Source: CAYQSU01 sp964420325 (GTDB taxonomy: Bacteria; Pseudomonadota; Alphaproteobacteria; Rhodospirillales; Defluviicoccaceae). Taken from it: a stretch of 46,924 nt of DNA. How positions within the stretch are numbered: position 1 is the first letter of the stretch; the number at the start of each line of letters is the position of its first letter. The notes below the pieces were generated by a model. The model saw only the letters and a list, made by a program, of their open reading frames with translations, was not told where the DNA came from and did no database searches. A program made the translations under genes and the position numbers. Below, one piece after another: positions 32,950 to 40,926 of the stretch. The stretch is from NCBI GenBank assembly GCA_964420325.1, contig CAYQSU010000020.1, positions 1 through 46,924 of the forward strand. The letters run 5' to 3'.

Positions 32950-33348
32950 ATGAAACGCTCAACGATGACGGCAACCGCGGCGGCAGCGGCGCTCGCCGCG
33001 AGCCTGGCGGTGGCGGCACCGACGCTCGCCCGCGGCCCCGGCGGCGGCGCTGGCGGCGGACCCTGCCAGGAGCCGGGGCAGATGATGTTCGAGCGGTTCG
33101 ACGCCGACAAGGACGGCGTGATCACGCGCGAGGAGGTGGAGCGGTACCATGCCGGCCGCTTCCAGCAACTGGACGCGGACGGCGACGGCAAGGTGACGGT
33201 CGAGGAGTTCACCGCGGGGATGCAGGTTTGGCGGGCGGAGAGGGCCTTCAGCCGCCTCGACGCGGACGGCGACGGCGTGCTCACCGAGGACGAGTTCCGC
33301 CAGCGGATGCAAGGCCGGGGCACGGGCCGAGGCGGCCGCCAGCGGTAA
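32950..33348 (+). CDS. Secreted EF-hand calcium-binding protein
   Basis: A 132-residue protein. A Sec signal peptide (MKRSTMTATAAAAALAASLA, cleavage near LARG) and a Gly-rich linker precede three EF-hand loops: DADKDGVITREE (51-62), DADGDGKVTVEE (75-86) and DADGDGVLTEDE (104-115). All coordinating positions are filled, so calcium (or another divalent cation) binding is well supported. It is periplasmic or secreted. GGAGG precedes the ATG. It is divergent from an OmpR-type regulator with an operator-like repeat between, suggesting control by that system in response to an envelope or cation signal. The Arg/Gly-rich tail is low complexity. Confidence 0.88.
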   Translation: MKRSTMTATAAAAALAASLAVAAPTLARGPGGGAGGGPCQEPGQMMFERFDADKDGVITREEVERYHAGRFQQLDADGDGKVTVEEFTAGMQVWRAERAFSRLDADGDGVLTEDEFRQRMQGRGTGRGGRQR

Positions 33349-33380
33349 AGCGTTCCCTGGGCAGAGTCCGTCTCGGTTAC

Positions 33381-33410
33381 GAATACCCGGACCGTTGCGT
33401 CCGGGTATTC
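33381..33410 (+). terminator. Stem-loop after the EF-hand gene
   Basis: A perfect 12-bp stem: GAATACCCGGAC (33381-33392), loop CGTTGC, then GTCCGGGTATTC (33399-33410). Only TTC follows rather than a long T-run, so it may terminate inefficiently or mainly stabilise the mRNA 3' end. Confidence 0.55.
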
Positions 33411-33505
33411 TTCGCGTGGGTCCGACAGATCGCGGTGTCGTCCCGCCGCACGAGGCCGCGCTAGCGTGCTAAAGTGACGAGTGTCGGAACCGCGGAGGAC
33501 ACGTG

Positions 33506-34460
33506 ATGCCACGGCGGCAAGGCGCCAGCGAGGATCTTCGAACGGCGCAAACGCGGCATGCACGCCGCATCCGCCAGGCCCGCGGCGAGATGCCGGCCGA
33601 CCTCGTGATCAAGAACGCGCGGATCCTCGACGTCGTCACCGGGACGCTGGAACCGGGCGACATCGCGATCGCCGGCGACACCATCTTCGGCGTCTACGAC
33701 GCGTATGCAGGAGACGCCGAGATCGAGGCAGGCGGCCTGATCGCCGTGCCCGGCTTCGTCGATACCCACGTCCACATCGAGAACACCATGGTGACGCCGG
33801 CGGAGTTCGATCGCGCCGCGCTGTCGCGGGGCACGACCACCGCCATCTGCGATCCGCGCGGGGCCGCCAACGTTCTCGGCGTCCCAGCGACCACGTACTT
33901 TCTCGACTGCGCGGGCGCGCTCGCGCTCGATCTGCGGGCGCAACTGCCGAGCTGCGTTCCGGCGACCGAGCTCGAGACCTCGGAGGCGCGCCTGGCGGCG
34001 GTGGACCGGTTGTCCTTCCGCGATCATCCCGCCGTCCTCGGGCTCACCGAGATGATGAACTTCCCGGGGCTGCTCCGCCGCGACAAGGGCGTTCTGGCCA
34101 AGCTCTCGGCGTTCGCCGGCAGGATCGTCGACGGCCATGCCCCCTCTCTCCGCGGTCGCGGTCTCAACGCCTAGGCTGCCGCCGGCATCCGCAACGATCA
34201 CGAAAGCACGATGCCCGACGAGGCGACGGACAAGCTCCGCCGCTGTTTTCAGGTGCTGATCCGCGAGGGCAGCGCCGCCAAGGACGCGGCCGCGCTGGCG
34301 CTGGTCCTGACTGCCGCTGCCGGTGGTTCCCCATCTCAAGATCACCCATCGCGGCCTCGTCGACGTCGACCGCTTCGAGCTGATCGCGGCCCAGCCCGCC
34401 GGCGTCACCGCGCCGACGCAGGAGAGATCCCGGTGGCGTTCGGCATGGTCGATGCCGTAG
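33506..34460 (+). pseudogene. ade: Adenine deaminase remnant
   Basis: The N-terminal part matches adenine deaminase throughout: DLVIKNARILDVVTG, the metal-binding DTHVHIENTM, GLTEMMNFPG and DGHAPSL. Three lesions are visible. (1) In-frame TAG at 34172-34174 falls where homologues read LNAY. The same frame then continues with AGIRNDHES and LIREGSAAKDAAAL. (2) At about 34317 the sequence jumps, in another frame, to LPVVPHLKITHRGLVDVDRF, which is the extreme C-terminus of the family, so roughly half of the about 590-residue enzyme is deleted. (3) The conserved DPHE motif reads DPRG. The enzyme would have deaminated adenine to hypoxanthine. GGAGGA precedes the ATG. Confidence 0.85.
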
Positions 34461-34807
34461 CCGACGACGAACCGGTCCGCGATCGAGAAGCCCTCGAACT
34501 CGACGGAGACGTCCACCGTCTGCGTGCCCTGCTTGCGCAGCAGCAAGCAGGTGCGCACGGCCGCCGCCCCCTAATCCCGCACCAGGGCCTGCGCCTTCCT
34601 GAGCGTGAGCCCGGTGTCGAGAACGTCGTCGACCAGGAGCACCGTCCGCTCCCTCATGCCGCGGGGCGGCTCGCCCGGAAGCGACACCCTGCCGCTCGTC
34701 TCGGCGCCAAGGCGGTAGCTGCCTAGACGGAGGAACTCGACCTCGGGATGGCGCCCGTCCAGGCAGAGCCCGCGCACGCCGCCCGCATGCCGCGGAAGCG
34801 GCGCAAC
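34394..34807 (-). pseudogene. hpt: Hypoxanthine phosphoribosyltransferase remnant
   Basis: Read on the minus strand, about 78 codons (VEFLRLGSYRLGAETSGRV, then the PRPP-binding TVLLVDDVLDTGLTL) end in a TAG at 34571-34573. In the same frame the homology resumes directly with GAAAVRTCLLLRKQG, VEFEGFSIADRFVVGYGID and HAERHRDL. The intact enzyme has a continuous chain here. About 40-50 N-terminal residues, including the first conserved block, cannot be found upstream. This enzyme would convert hypoxanthine, the product of adenine deaminase, to IMP. Its 3' end abuts or slightly overlaps the decayed 3' end of the convergent ade remnant. Confidence 0.8.
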
Positions 34808-35210
34808 CTGCCGAATCTGGTAGTTGTGCGAGCCCGGGCATCCGCTACCATTGCTCTCGCATCCAGGTGCATTCCGTTGCACACCCGCCCCTCCCGTGAC
34901 GTCTGACTCTCCCCCCTCGAGGCCGTCACGGGAGGGTTTTCCTTCCGGCCCCTGCACACTCGCGGCACGACCGGCCGCCGTTCGCGACCCTTCACCCGCC
35001 AAGCGCGATGCCGCTGGGCGCCTGTCCAGCGTGCTCCGACGCCCTCCATCTTCAAATGCCGCTTGCCTCCGCCGGGCCGGTGTGGCTTTCTTATGAATGA
35101 CGGTTGCGTTGCATCGCGCCTTCAGATACTTGCTGAGCGACGCAGACGCGCGACCAAAACGAACATAAGCCGGGCCGAAGCGCCGGCACGAGGGAGAGCA
35201 GCGATCCAAG
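34808..35210. other. Non-coding stretch between hpt remnant and acyl-CoA ligase
   Basis: About 400 bp with no believable gene. It contains a strong plus-strand terminator-like hairpin and a possible small RNA (listed separately), then about 270 bp with a few AT-rich patches before the ligase gene. Part of it may be the lost 5' end and promoter of hpt. Confidence 0.5.
34857..34943 (+). ncRNA. Candidate small RNA with terminator
   Basis: A hairpin with 13 perfect base pairs, CCCTCCCGTGACG (34889-34901) against CGTCACGGGAGGG (34924-34936), is followed by TTTTCCTT. Its 22-nt loop includes a run of six C. A small hairpin GTGCA/TGCAC lies just before it. A possible promoter, TTGTGC then a 16-bp spacer then TACCAT, ends near 34850. 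No coding gene on this strand needs a terminator here, since the ade remnant ends 400 bp earlier. The terminator is clear, but the existence of an RNA is inferred. Confidence 0.4.
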
Positions 35211-37193
35211 ATGCGTGGCAATGCGCAGTCGATGACGCCCGGCGCTCGCACGGCCGGTGACACGTTCCCCAAGCTCCTGCTCGAGAACGCCCGCACGCGC
35301 GGGAGCCGTGAGGCCGTCCGCGAGAAGGAGTACGGGATCTGGCAGGCGTGGACGTGGGCCGAGGTCGCCGACGAGATCCGCGCGCTGGCCTGCGGCCTCG
35401 CGGCGATCGGCTTCAAGGCCGGCGACAAGCTCGCCATCATCGGCGACAACCGGCCGCACCTCTATTGGTCGATGGTTGCGGCCCAGGCACTCGGCGGCGT
35501 GCCGGTGCCGCTGTATCAGGACTCCGTCGCCGACGAGATGCAGTACATCCTCGACCACACCGAGGCCGCCTTCGCCATCGTCGAGGATCAGGAGCAGGTC
35601 GACAAGCTCCTCGAGATCAAGGACCGCTGTCCGGCGCTGCATACCATCGTCTACGAGGACCCGCGCGGGCTCCGTCACTACGGCCAGGACTTCCTCCACG
35701 CCTACGCCGAGGTCCAGGAGCGCGGGCGCGCCTACGATCGGGAGAACCCGGGCTTCTATGAGAAGGGCGTAGACGCCAGCAAGGGCGAGGACCTCGCCAT
35801 TCTGCTCTACACCTCCGGGACCACGGGCCGGCCCAAGGGGGTGATGCTCAGCTACGACAACCTGATCAAGACCGCGCGCAACGGCATCGAGCTCGAACGG
35901 CTCACCGAGAAGGAGGAGGTGCTTGCCTACCTGCCGATGGCATGGGTCGGCGACAACATCTTCTCCTTCGCCCAGTCCTACGTCGCCGGCTTCTGCGTCA
36001 GCTGCCCCGAGAGCAGCGACACGGTGCTCACCGACTTGCGCGAGATCGGACCGACCTATTTCTTCGCGCCGCCGCGCATCTTCGAGAACATCCTGACGAC
36101 GGTGATGATCCGCATGGAGGATGCCGGCTGGATCTCGCGCAAGAGCTTCGAGTTGTTCATGAAGGTGGCAAAGCGCACGGGTATCCGGCTGATGGAGAAA
36201 AAGCCGGTGGCGTGGGCCGACCGGCTGCTGTACGAGCTCGGCCGGTGGCTCGTGTACAAGCCGCTGGTTGACACCCTCGGCTTCAGCCGCATCCGCGTCG
36301 CCTATACCGCGGGCGAGGCGATCGGTCCCGACATCTTCGACTTCTTCCGGTCGCTCGGCATCAACCTGAAGCAGCTCTACGGCCAGACCGAGGCGTCCGT
36401 GTTCATCACCATCCAGCCTGACGGTCACGTCAAGGCCGATACGGTCGGCACGCCCGCCAAGGAGGTCGAGATCAAGATCGCCGACTCGGGGGAGGTGATC
36501 TACCGCAGCCCCGGGGTGTTTCTGGGCTACTACAAGAATGAGCAGGCAACACTGGGGACGAAGACGCCCGACGGCTGGGTCCACACCGGCGATGCCGGCT
36601 TCTTCGACGCCGACGGCCACCTCAAGATCATCGACCGGGCGAAGGACGTGGGCCGGCTCAAGAACAGCTCGATGTTCGCGCCAAAGTATCTCGAGAACAA
36701 GCTCAAGTTCTTCCCCTACATCAAGGAGGCGGTGACCTTCGGCGACGACCGCGACTTCGTCGCCGCCTTCATCAACATCGATCTGGAGGCGGTCGGCAAC
36801 TGGGCGGAGCGGCGCAACCTGCCGTATTCCGGCTATACCGATCTCGCCGGACAGGAGCCGGTCTACGACCTGATCCAGCAGTGCGTCGAGAAGGTCAACA
36901 CCGATCTCGCCTCCGATCCCCACCTCGCCGGCTCGCAGATCAAGCGGTTCCTCATTCTGCACAAGGAGCTGGATGCCGACGACGGCGAGCTCACGCGGAC
37001 GCGGAAGGTGCGGCGCAGCTTCGTCAGCGAGCGCTACCACGAGCTGATCGAAGCCCTCTACTCCAACCGCAGTCACTGCCCGGTGCGGGCGCAGGTGACG
37101 TTCGAGGACGGCCGCACGGCGGTCATCAACGCCAACGTCGCCATCCGCGAGGCGAAGAGGACCGACCCGGTGCCCCTCCGCAAGGCGAGCTGA
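35211..37193 (+). CDS. Long-chain acyl-CoA synthetase, FadD15-like
   Basis: A 660-residue AMP-forming CoA ligase of the long, FadD15/ACSL-like group. Motifs seen are LLYTSGTTGRPKGVMLS (about 199-215), YLPMAW, YGQTEA, WVHTGDAGFFD and IIDRAKDVGRLKNS. The last differs from the usual DRAKDxIxxxG by the GRLKN insertion typical of this group. It esterifies a carboxylic acid to CoA at the cost of ATP. It directly precedes a complete Liv-type ABC transporter (6 bp gap), pointing to uptake-coupled activation of the imported acid. GAGGGAGAG lies about 15 bp upstream of the ATG. An in-frame ATG 21 bp further on is an alternative start. Confidence 0.92.
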   Translation: MRGNAQSMTPGARTAGDTFPKLLLENARTRGSREAVREKEYGIWQAWTWAEVADEIRALACGLAAIGFKAGDKLAIIGDNRPHLYWSMVAAQALGGVPVPLYQDSVADEMQYILDHTEAAFAIVEDQEQVDKLLEIKDRCPALHTIVYEDPRGLRHYGQDFLHAYAEVQERGRAYDRENPGFYEKGVDASKGEDLAILLYTSGTTGRPKGVMLSYDNLIKTARNGIELERLTEKEEVLAYLPMAWVGDNIFSFAQSYVAGFCVSCPESSDTVLTDLREIGPTYFFAPPRIFENILTTVMIRMEDAGWISRKSFELFMKVAKRTGIRLMEKKPVAWADRLLYELGRWLVYKPLVDTLGFSRIRVAYTAGEAIGPDIFDFFRSLGINLKQLYGQTEASVFITIQPDGHVKADTVGTPAKEVEIKIADSGEVIYRSPGVFLGYYKNEQATLGTKTPDGWVHTGDAGFFDADGHLKIIDRAKDVGRLKNSSMFAPKYLENKLKFFPYIKEAVTFGDDRDFVAAFINIDLEAVGNWAERRNLPYSGYTDLAGQEPVYDLIQQCVEKVNTDLASDPHLAGSQIKRFLILHKELDADDGELTRTRKVRRSFVSERYHELIEALYSNRSHCPVRAQVTFEDGRTAVINANVAIREAKRTDPVPLRKAS

Positions 37194-37198
37194 CGGCC

Positions 37199-38395
37199 AT
37201 GAAGCAGCCCGGGCAGACGGACAAGGACCGGACCTACGCGGACAGGATCTCATTCCATCCGCAGCTGGAGGTCCTGGAGGTCAGTCTCGCCGGCGCCCGC
37301 TTCACCGGACCGGACCACGTCAACGCGTTCTACGACGAGCTGGACGGGCAGCTCGCCAAGTCTGGCCGGCGCTGGTATTTCCTGGTCAACTATGGCGACT
37401 GCGTGATCGCATCCGAGGCGTGGGGGCAGTACGCCGCCCGCGGGAAGCACACCAACATCACCTACAGCCTCGGCACGGTTCGCGTCGGCGCCAAGGGCGA
37501 GACGCGCGAGACCATCCGCGAGCGGTCCAGGCGGGAGTTCTTTCGCGCCAACCTGTTCGAGAGCCGCGACGACGCCCTGTTCGCCATCGCCGAGCGACGC
37601 AAGCAGAAGCAGCTCGACGCCGAAAGGGTCCGCGAGGACTACCTCAAGGTCTCGGACGTTCAGCTGTTCTTCGGTGGTATCCGCGCCCTCGACGGCGTCG
37701 GCTTCGGCGTTCACCGCGGCGAGATCTTCTCGATCATCGGTCCCAACGGCGCCGGCAAGACCTCGATGCTGAACGTCATCAGCGGCTTCTACCGCCCGTC
37801 GCGCGGCGAGATCGTGTTCGAGGGCAAGGATCGCACGCGCGCCGGCCCGCATGCGGTGGCCCAGCTCGGCTTCGCCCGGACGTTTCAGAACATCGCGCTG
37901 TTCAAGGGGATGACGACCCTCGACAACATCATGACCGGGCGTCTCCTCAAGCGGAAGAGCAACCTGTTTCTGGATGCGCTCTACTTCGGGCCGTCGCGGC
38001 GCGAGGAGATGCGCAACCGCGAGTTCGTGGAGCACGTCGTCGACTTCCTCGAGATCGAGGCGATCCGCAAGACCGCCGTCGGGCGGCTGCCCTACGGGCT
38101 GCAGAAGCGGGTCGAACTAGGCCGCGCGCTGGCCATGGAGCCGAAGGTGCTGCTGCTCGACGAGCCGATGGCCGGAATGAACCTGGAGGAGAAGCAGGAC
38201 ATGGTCCGCTTCATCCTCGATGCCAAGGATCAGTGGGGAATCACCATGATCCTCATCGAGCACGACATGGCGGTGGTGATGGACATCTCCGACTACGTGG
38301 TGGTGCTCGATCACGGCACCAAGATCGCCGAGGGCACGCCGGACGAGGTGCGCGCCGATCCGCTCGTCATCCGCGCCTATCTTGGCGAGGAGTGA
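37199..38395 (+). CDS. livG: LivG-type ABC ATPase with extra N-terminal domain
   Basis: A 398-residue protein of two parts. Residues about 150-398 are a LivG ATPase: Walker A GPNGAGKT (181-188), Q-loop FARTFQN, the signature region LPYGLQKR (297-304), Walker B VLLLDEP and H-loop LIEHDM. Residues 1 to about 135 form an additional domain (ISFHPQLEVLEVSLAGARFT, then FYDELDGQLAKSGRRWYFLV) whose strand-helix order recalls STAS/SpoIIAA-like folds. A charged helical linker (RERSRREFFRANLF, then AERRKQKQLDAERV) joins them. Ordinary LivG is about 255 residues. The extra domain could regulate transport in response to metabolism, but this is inferred. ATG at 37199 follows the ligase stop by 5 bp. Confidence 0.9.
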   Translation: MKQPGQTDKDRTYADRISFHPQLEVLEVSLAGARFTGPDHVNAFYDELDGQLAKSGRRWYFLVNYGDCVIASEAWGQYAARGKHTNITYSLGTVRVGAKGETRETIRERSRREFFRANLFESRDDALFAIAERRKQKQLDAERVREDYLKVSDVQLFFGGIRALDGVGFGVHRGEIFSIIGPNGAGKTSMLNVISGFYRPSRGEIVFEGKDRTRAGPHAVAQLGFARTFQNIALFKGMTTLDNIMTGRLLKRKSNLFLDALYFGPSRREEMRNREFVEHVVDFLEIEAIRKTAVGRLPYGLQKRVELGRALAMEPKVLLLDEPMAGMNLEEKQDMVRFILDAKDQWGITMILIEHDMAVVMDISDYVVVLDHGTKIAEGTPDEVRADPLVIRAYLGEE

Positions 38396-38441
38396 GACGG
38401 GATGCGGTCTTGCCGGCGGGGAACGAGGGGATAGCGGCCAG

Positions 38442-39680
38442 ATGGCGGAGTTCCTGTTCTTTCTCGAGGTGCTGATCGCCGGCCTGTTGTCGGGGGTCAT
38501 GTACGCGCTGGTCGCCCTCGGCTTCGTCCTCATCTTTAAGGCGTCGGGCGTGTTCAATTTCGCCCAGGGTGCGCTGGTGCTGTTCGCGGCGCTGACCTTC
38601 GTCTTTCTTTTGAAGTACGGGTACGGCGGCGCCATCTGGTCGTGGACGGGGTGGTTCGCGCTCGTGCTCGCCGGCCTCGCGGCGCTGTTCCACCTGGGCA
38701 AGCGCAGCGGACGGATTCCGGTGCGGGGATCGGCGGCGAACTGGGCGCTGGTCGGCATCGTCGCCGCCGGCATCCTCGTGCTCTCCCTCACCACCGGCAT
38801 CAGCACCGACATCTGGCGGTCGCTGTTCATCGCCCTGCTCGCCTTCTTCGTCCTGGTGCTCGGCATCGAGCGCGCCGGCAACGCGGCAGCCGTCCTGCTC
38901 GGTCTCGCCGTCGTCTGCCTGGTGCCGGTGGGGGCCGTGATCTCCGGCGAGACGTGGAACTTCTGGCGGTCGCTGGGGGTCACGCTGATGGTCATGGTGC
39001 TGCTGGCGATGGCGATCGAGCGGGTGGCGCTCCGCCCGCTCGTCAACCAGGCCCACATCATCCTGTTCATGGTGACGATCGGCCTCAACTTCCTCCTCGA
39101 GGGCATCGCCCAGGGCGTCTGGGACTCCCAGGTGCACGGCCTCGAAATCGGCATCCCCGATATGCCGATCGATGGCTTGGCCGAGTCCACCGGCCTGTTC
39201 ATCAGCCAGTTCGACCTGTTCGCGGCGGTGACGGCCGGCTTCCTGGTCGGGGGACTCGGCGTCTTCTTCCAGAAGACCCGCATCGGCCGGGCGCTGCGCG
39301 CGGTCGCCGACGACCACCAAGCGGCGCTCGCGGTCGGCATCCCGCTCAAGGACATCTGGGGCATCGTCTGGTCGGTCGCCGGCTTCGTGGCGTTGGTCGC
39401 AGGCATCCTCTGGGGGGCGAGGCTCGGGGTGCAGTTCTCGCTGTCGCTGATCGTGCTGAAGGCGCTGCCGGTGCTCATTCTCGGCGGCTTCACCTCGGTG
39501 CCGGGGGCGATCGTCGGCGGCCTGATCATCGGCGCGACGGAGAAGCTGTTCGAGGTCTACATTGGGATCACCTACCTCGGCGGCGGCACCGAGAGCTGGA
39601 TCCCCTACGTGCTGGCTCTGGGATTTCTGCTGATCCGGCCGCAGGGCCTGTTCGGCGAACGGATCATCGAACGGGTTTAG
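38442..39680 (+). CDS. livH: LivH-type ABC permease, enlarged
   Basis: A 412-residue inner-membrane permease. The typical start GLLSGVMYALVALGFVLIFKASGVFNFAQGAL and the later TRIGRALRAVADDHQAALAVGI and LGGFTSVPGAIVGGLIIG are clear LivH signatures. Usual LivH proteins have about 290-310 residues. Here about 100 extra residues lie between the first helices and the segment IERVALRPLVNQAHI, containing four additional hydrophobic helices (roughly residues 60-160). It pairs with the LivM permease immediately downstream. The ATG at 38442 is used, because upstream in-frame sequence overlaps the livG gene. Confidence 0.92.
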   Translation: MAEFLFFLEVLIAGLLSGVMYALVALGFVLIFKASGVFNFAQGALVLFAALTFVFLLKYGYGGAIWSWTGWFALVLAGLAALFHLGKRSGRIPVRGSAANWALVGIVAAGILVLSLTTGISTDIWRSLFIALLAFFVLVLGIERAGNAAAVLLGLAVVCLVPVGAVISGETWNFWRSLGVTLMVMVLLAMAIERVALRPLVNQAHIILFMVTIGLNFLLEGIAQGVWDSQVHGLEIGIPDMPIDGLAESTGLFISQFDLFAAVTAGFLVGGLGVFFQKTRIGRALRAVADDHQAALAVGIPLKDIWGIVWSVAGFVALVAGILWGARLGVQFSLSLIVLKALPVLILGGFTSVPGAIVGGLIIGATEKLFEVYIGITYLGGGTESWIPYVLALGFLLIRPQGLFGERIIERV

Positions 39681-39684
39681 CGCC

Positions 39685-40812
39685 ATGCTCTACCGCGAGG
39701 CCGGACAGTTCAAGACGTCCTACGTCGCCGATCAGGCGATCTTTCCCATCACCCAGGACCGGTGGGCGATCGGGATCCTGCTCGCCGTCGCCTTCGTCGC
39801 CGTGCCGCTGGTGGCCAGCGACTACTGGCTGGGGCCGATTCTCACCCAGTTCCTGGTGTTCGCCCTGGCCGCGCTCGGGCTCAACATCCTCACCGGCTAC
39901 GCCGGGCAGCTGTCGCTGGGCACGGGCGGCTTCATGGCCGTCGGCGCCTACGCCGCCTACAATCTCGCGCTCCGCCTCCCGGAGATCCCGCTGATCGCCG
40001 ACTTCTTCCTCGCCGGCCTCATCGCCGCGCTGGTCGGCATGGTCTTCGGCATCCCCAGCCTCCGGATCAAGGGCTTCTATCTCGCCGTGGCGACGCTGGC
40101 GTCGCAGTTCTTCCTCATCTGGCTGATCGAGCACGTCGGGTGGTTCACCAACTATGATACCGCGGGCGTCGCCAGCGCACCGCCGCGCACCCTTCTCGGC
40201 ACCCTCTTCGAGGAGGGCGGGCCGTTCGCCTTTCTCGCCCCGTTCAACCCGCTGGTGTCCGGCCCGGCCGCCTCGCGGGAGACCAAGTACCTGGTGACGC
40301 TCGGCGTCGTCGTGGTGCTGGCGCTCGCCGCCAAGAACATGGTCCGCTCCGGCGTCGGACGCGAATGGATGGCCATCCGCGACATGGACATCGCCGCCGA
40401 GATCATCGGCATCCGCCCGCTCAGGGCTAAGCTCACGGCGTTTGCCGTCAGCTCCTTCTACTGCGGCGTCGCCGGCGCCCTCTACACCTTCACCTATCTC
40501 GGCAACGCCGATCCGGAGGCGTTCGGGCTCACCCGCTCGTTCCAGGTTCTGTTCATGATCATCATCGGCGGCCTCGGCAGCATCTTGGGCTCGTTCCTCG
40601 GCGCGGCGTTCATCGTGCTGATGCCGGTGCTCCTCAACAATCTCTCCGGCATCGTCATCGGCACCGCGTTGCCGGCCGACGTCCTCTCCAACCTGGAGCT
40701 GATCATCTTCGGCGGCGCCATCATCTTCTTCCTGATCGTCGAGCCCCACGGCTTCGCGCGCCTGTGGCAGATCGCCAAGAGGAAACTGAGGGTATGGCCG
40801 TTCCCCTATTGA
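39685..40812 (+). CDS. livM: LivM-type ABC permease
   Basis: A 375-residue polytopic permease. LGLNILTGYAGQLSLGTGGFMAVGAYAAY is the characteristic LivM block. IPSLRIKGFYLAVATLASQFF and the cytoplasmic EAA-like loop GREWMAIRDMDIAAEIIGI follow. It forms the translocation channel with LivH. It begins 4 bp after the livH stop, so the two are co-translated. A hydrophilic insertion between helices (about residues 150-195) is a little longer than in amino-acid transporters, in line with a carboxylate rather than amino-acid substrate (inferred). Confidence 0.94.
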   Translation: MLYREAGQFKTSYVADQAIFPITQDRWAIGILLAVAFVAVPLVASDYWLGPILTQFLVFALAALGLNILTGYAGQLSLGTGGFMAVGAYAAYNLALRLPEIPLIADFFLAGLIAALVGMVFGIPSLRIKGFYLAVATLASQFFLIWLIEHVGWFTNYDTAGVASAPPRTLLGTLFEEGGPFAFLAPFNPLVSGPAASRETKYLVTLGVVVVLALAAKNMVRSGVGREWMAIRDMDIAAEIIGIRPLRAKLTAFAVSSFYCGVAGALYTFTYLGNADPEAFGLTRSFQVLFMIIIGGLGSILGSFLGAAFIVLMPVLLNNLSGIVIGTALPADVLSNLELIIFGGAIIFFLIVEPHGFARLWQIAKRKLRVWPFPY

Positions 40813-40862
40813 AGGAGTCGGCGCGAACCTCTCCGGGCTGCGCGCCGCGGCCTCGCCGCCGT

Positions 40863-40891
40863 TTGCGGGATCAGACGCGAGCTGATATGTG
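40863..40891 (+). promoter_or_regulatory. Candidate promoter for livK
   Basis: TTGCGG (40863-40868), a 17-bp spacer and TATGTG (40886-40891), about 35 bp before the livK ATG. A TTGACC overlaps the downstream side (40892-40897). A separate promoter would let the binding protein be made in excess of the membrane parts. Confidence 0.35.
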
Positions 40892-40926
40892 TTGACCGCT
40901 TACAACAACCGTTAAGGGAGGAACCC

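Noticed and set aside
33506..34807. Two internal in-frame TAG codons suggested TAG recoding or programmed readthrough.
   Set aside because: TAG terminates several clearly intact genes here (rpmB, livH, livK, the RND pump and adaptor). Both affected genes also carry other lesions (deletion/frameshift, N-terminal loss, altered motif), so pseudogenisation is the simpler reading.
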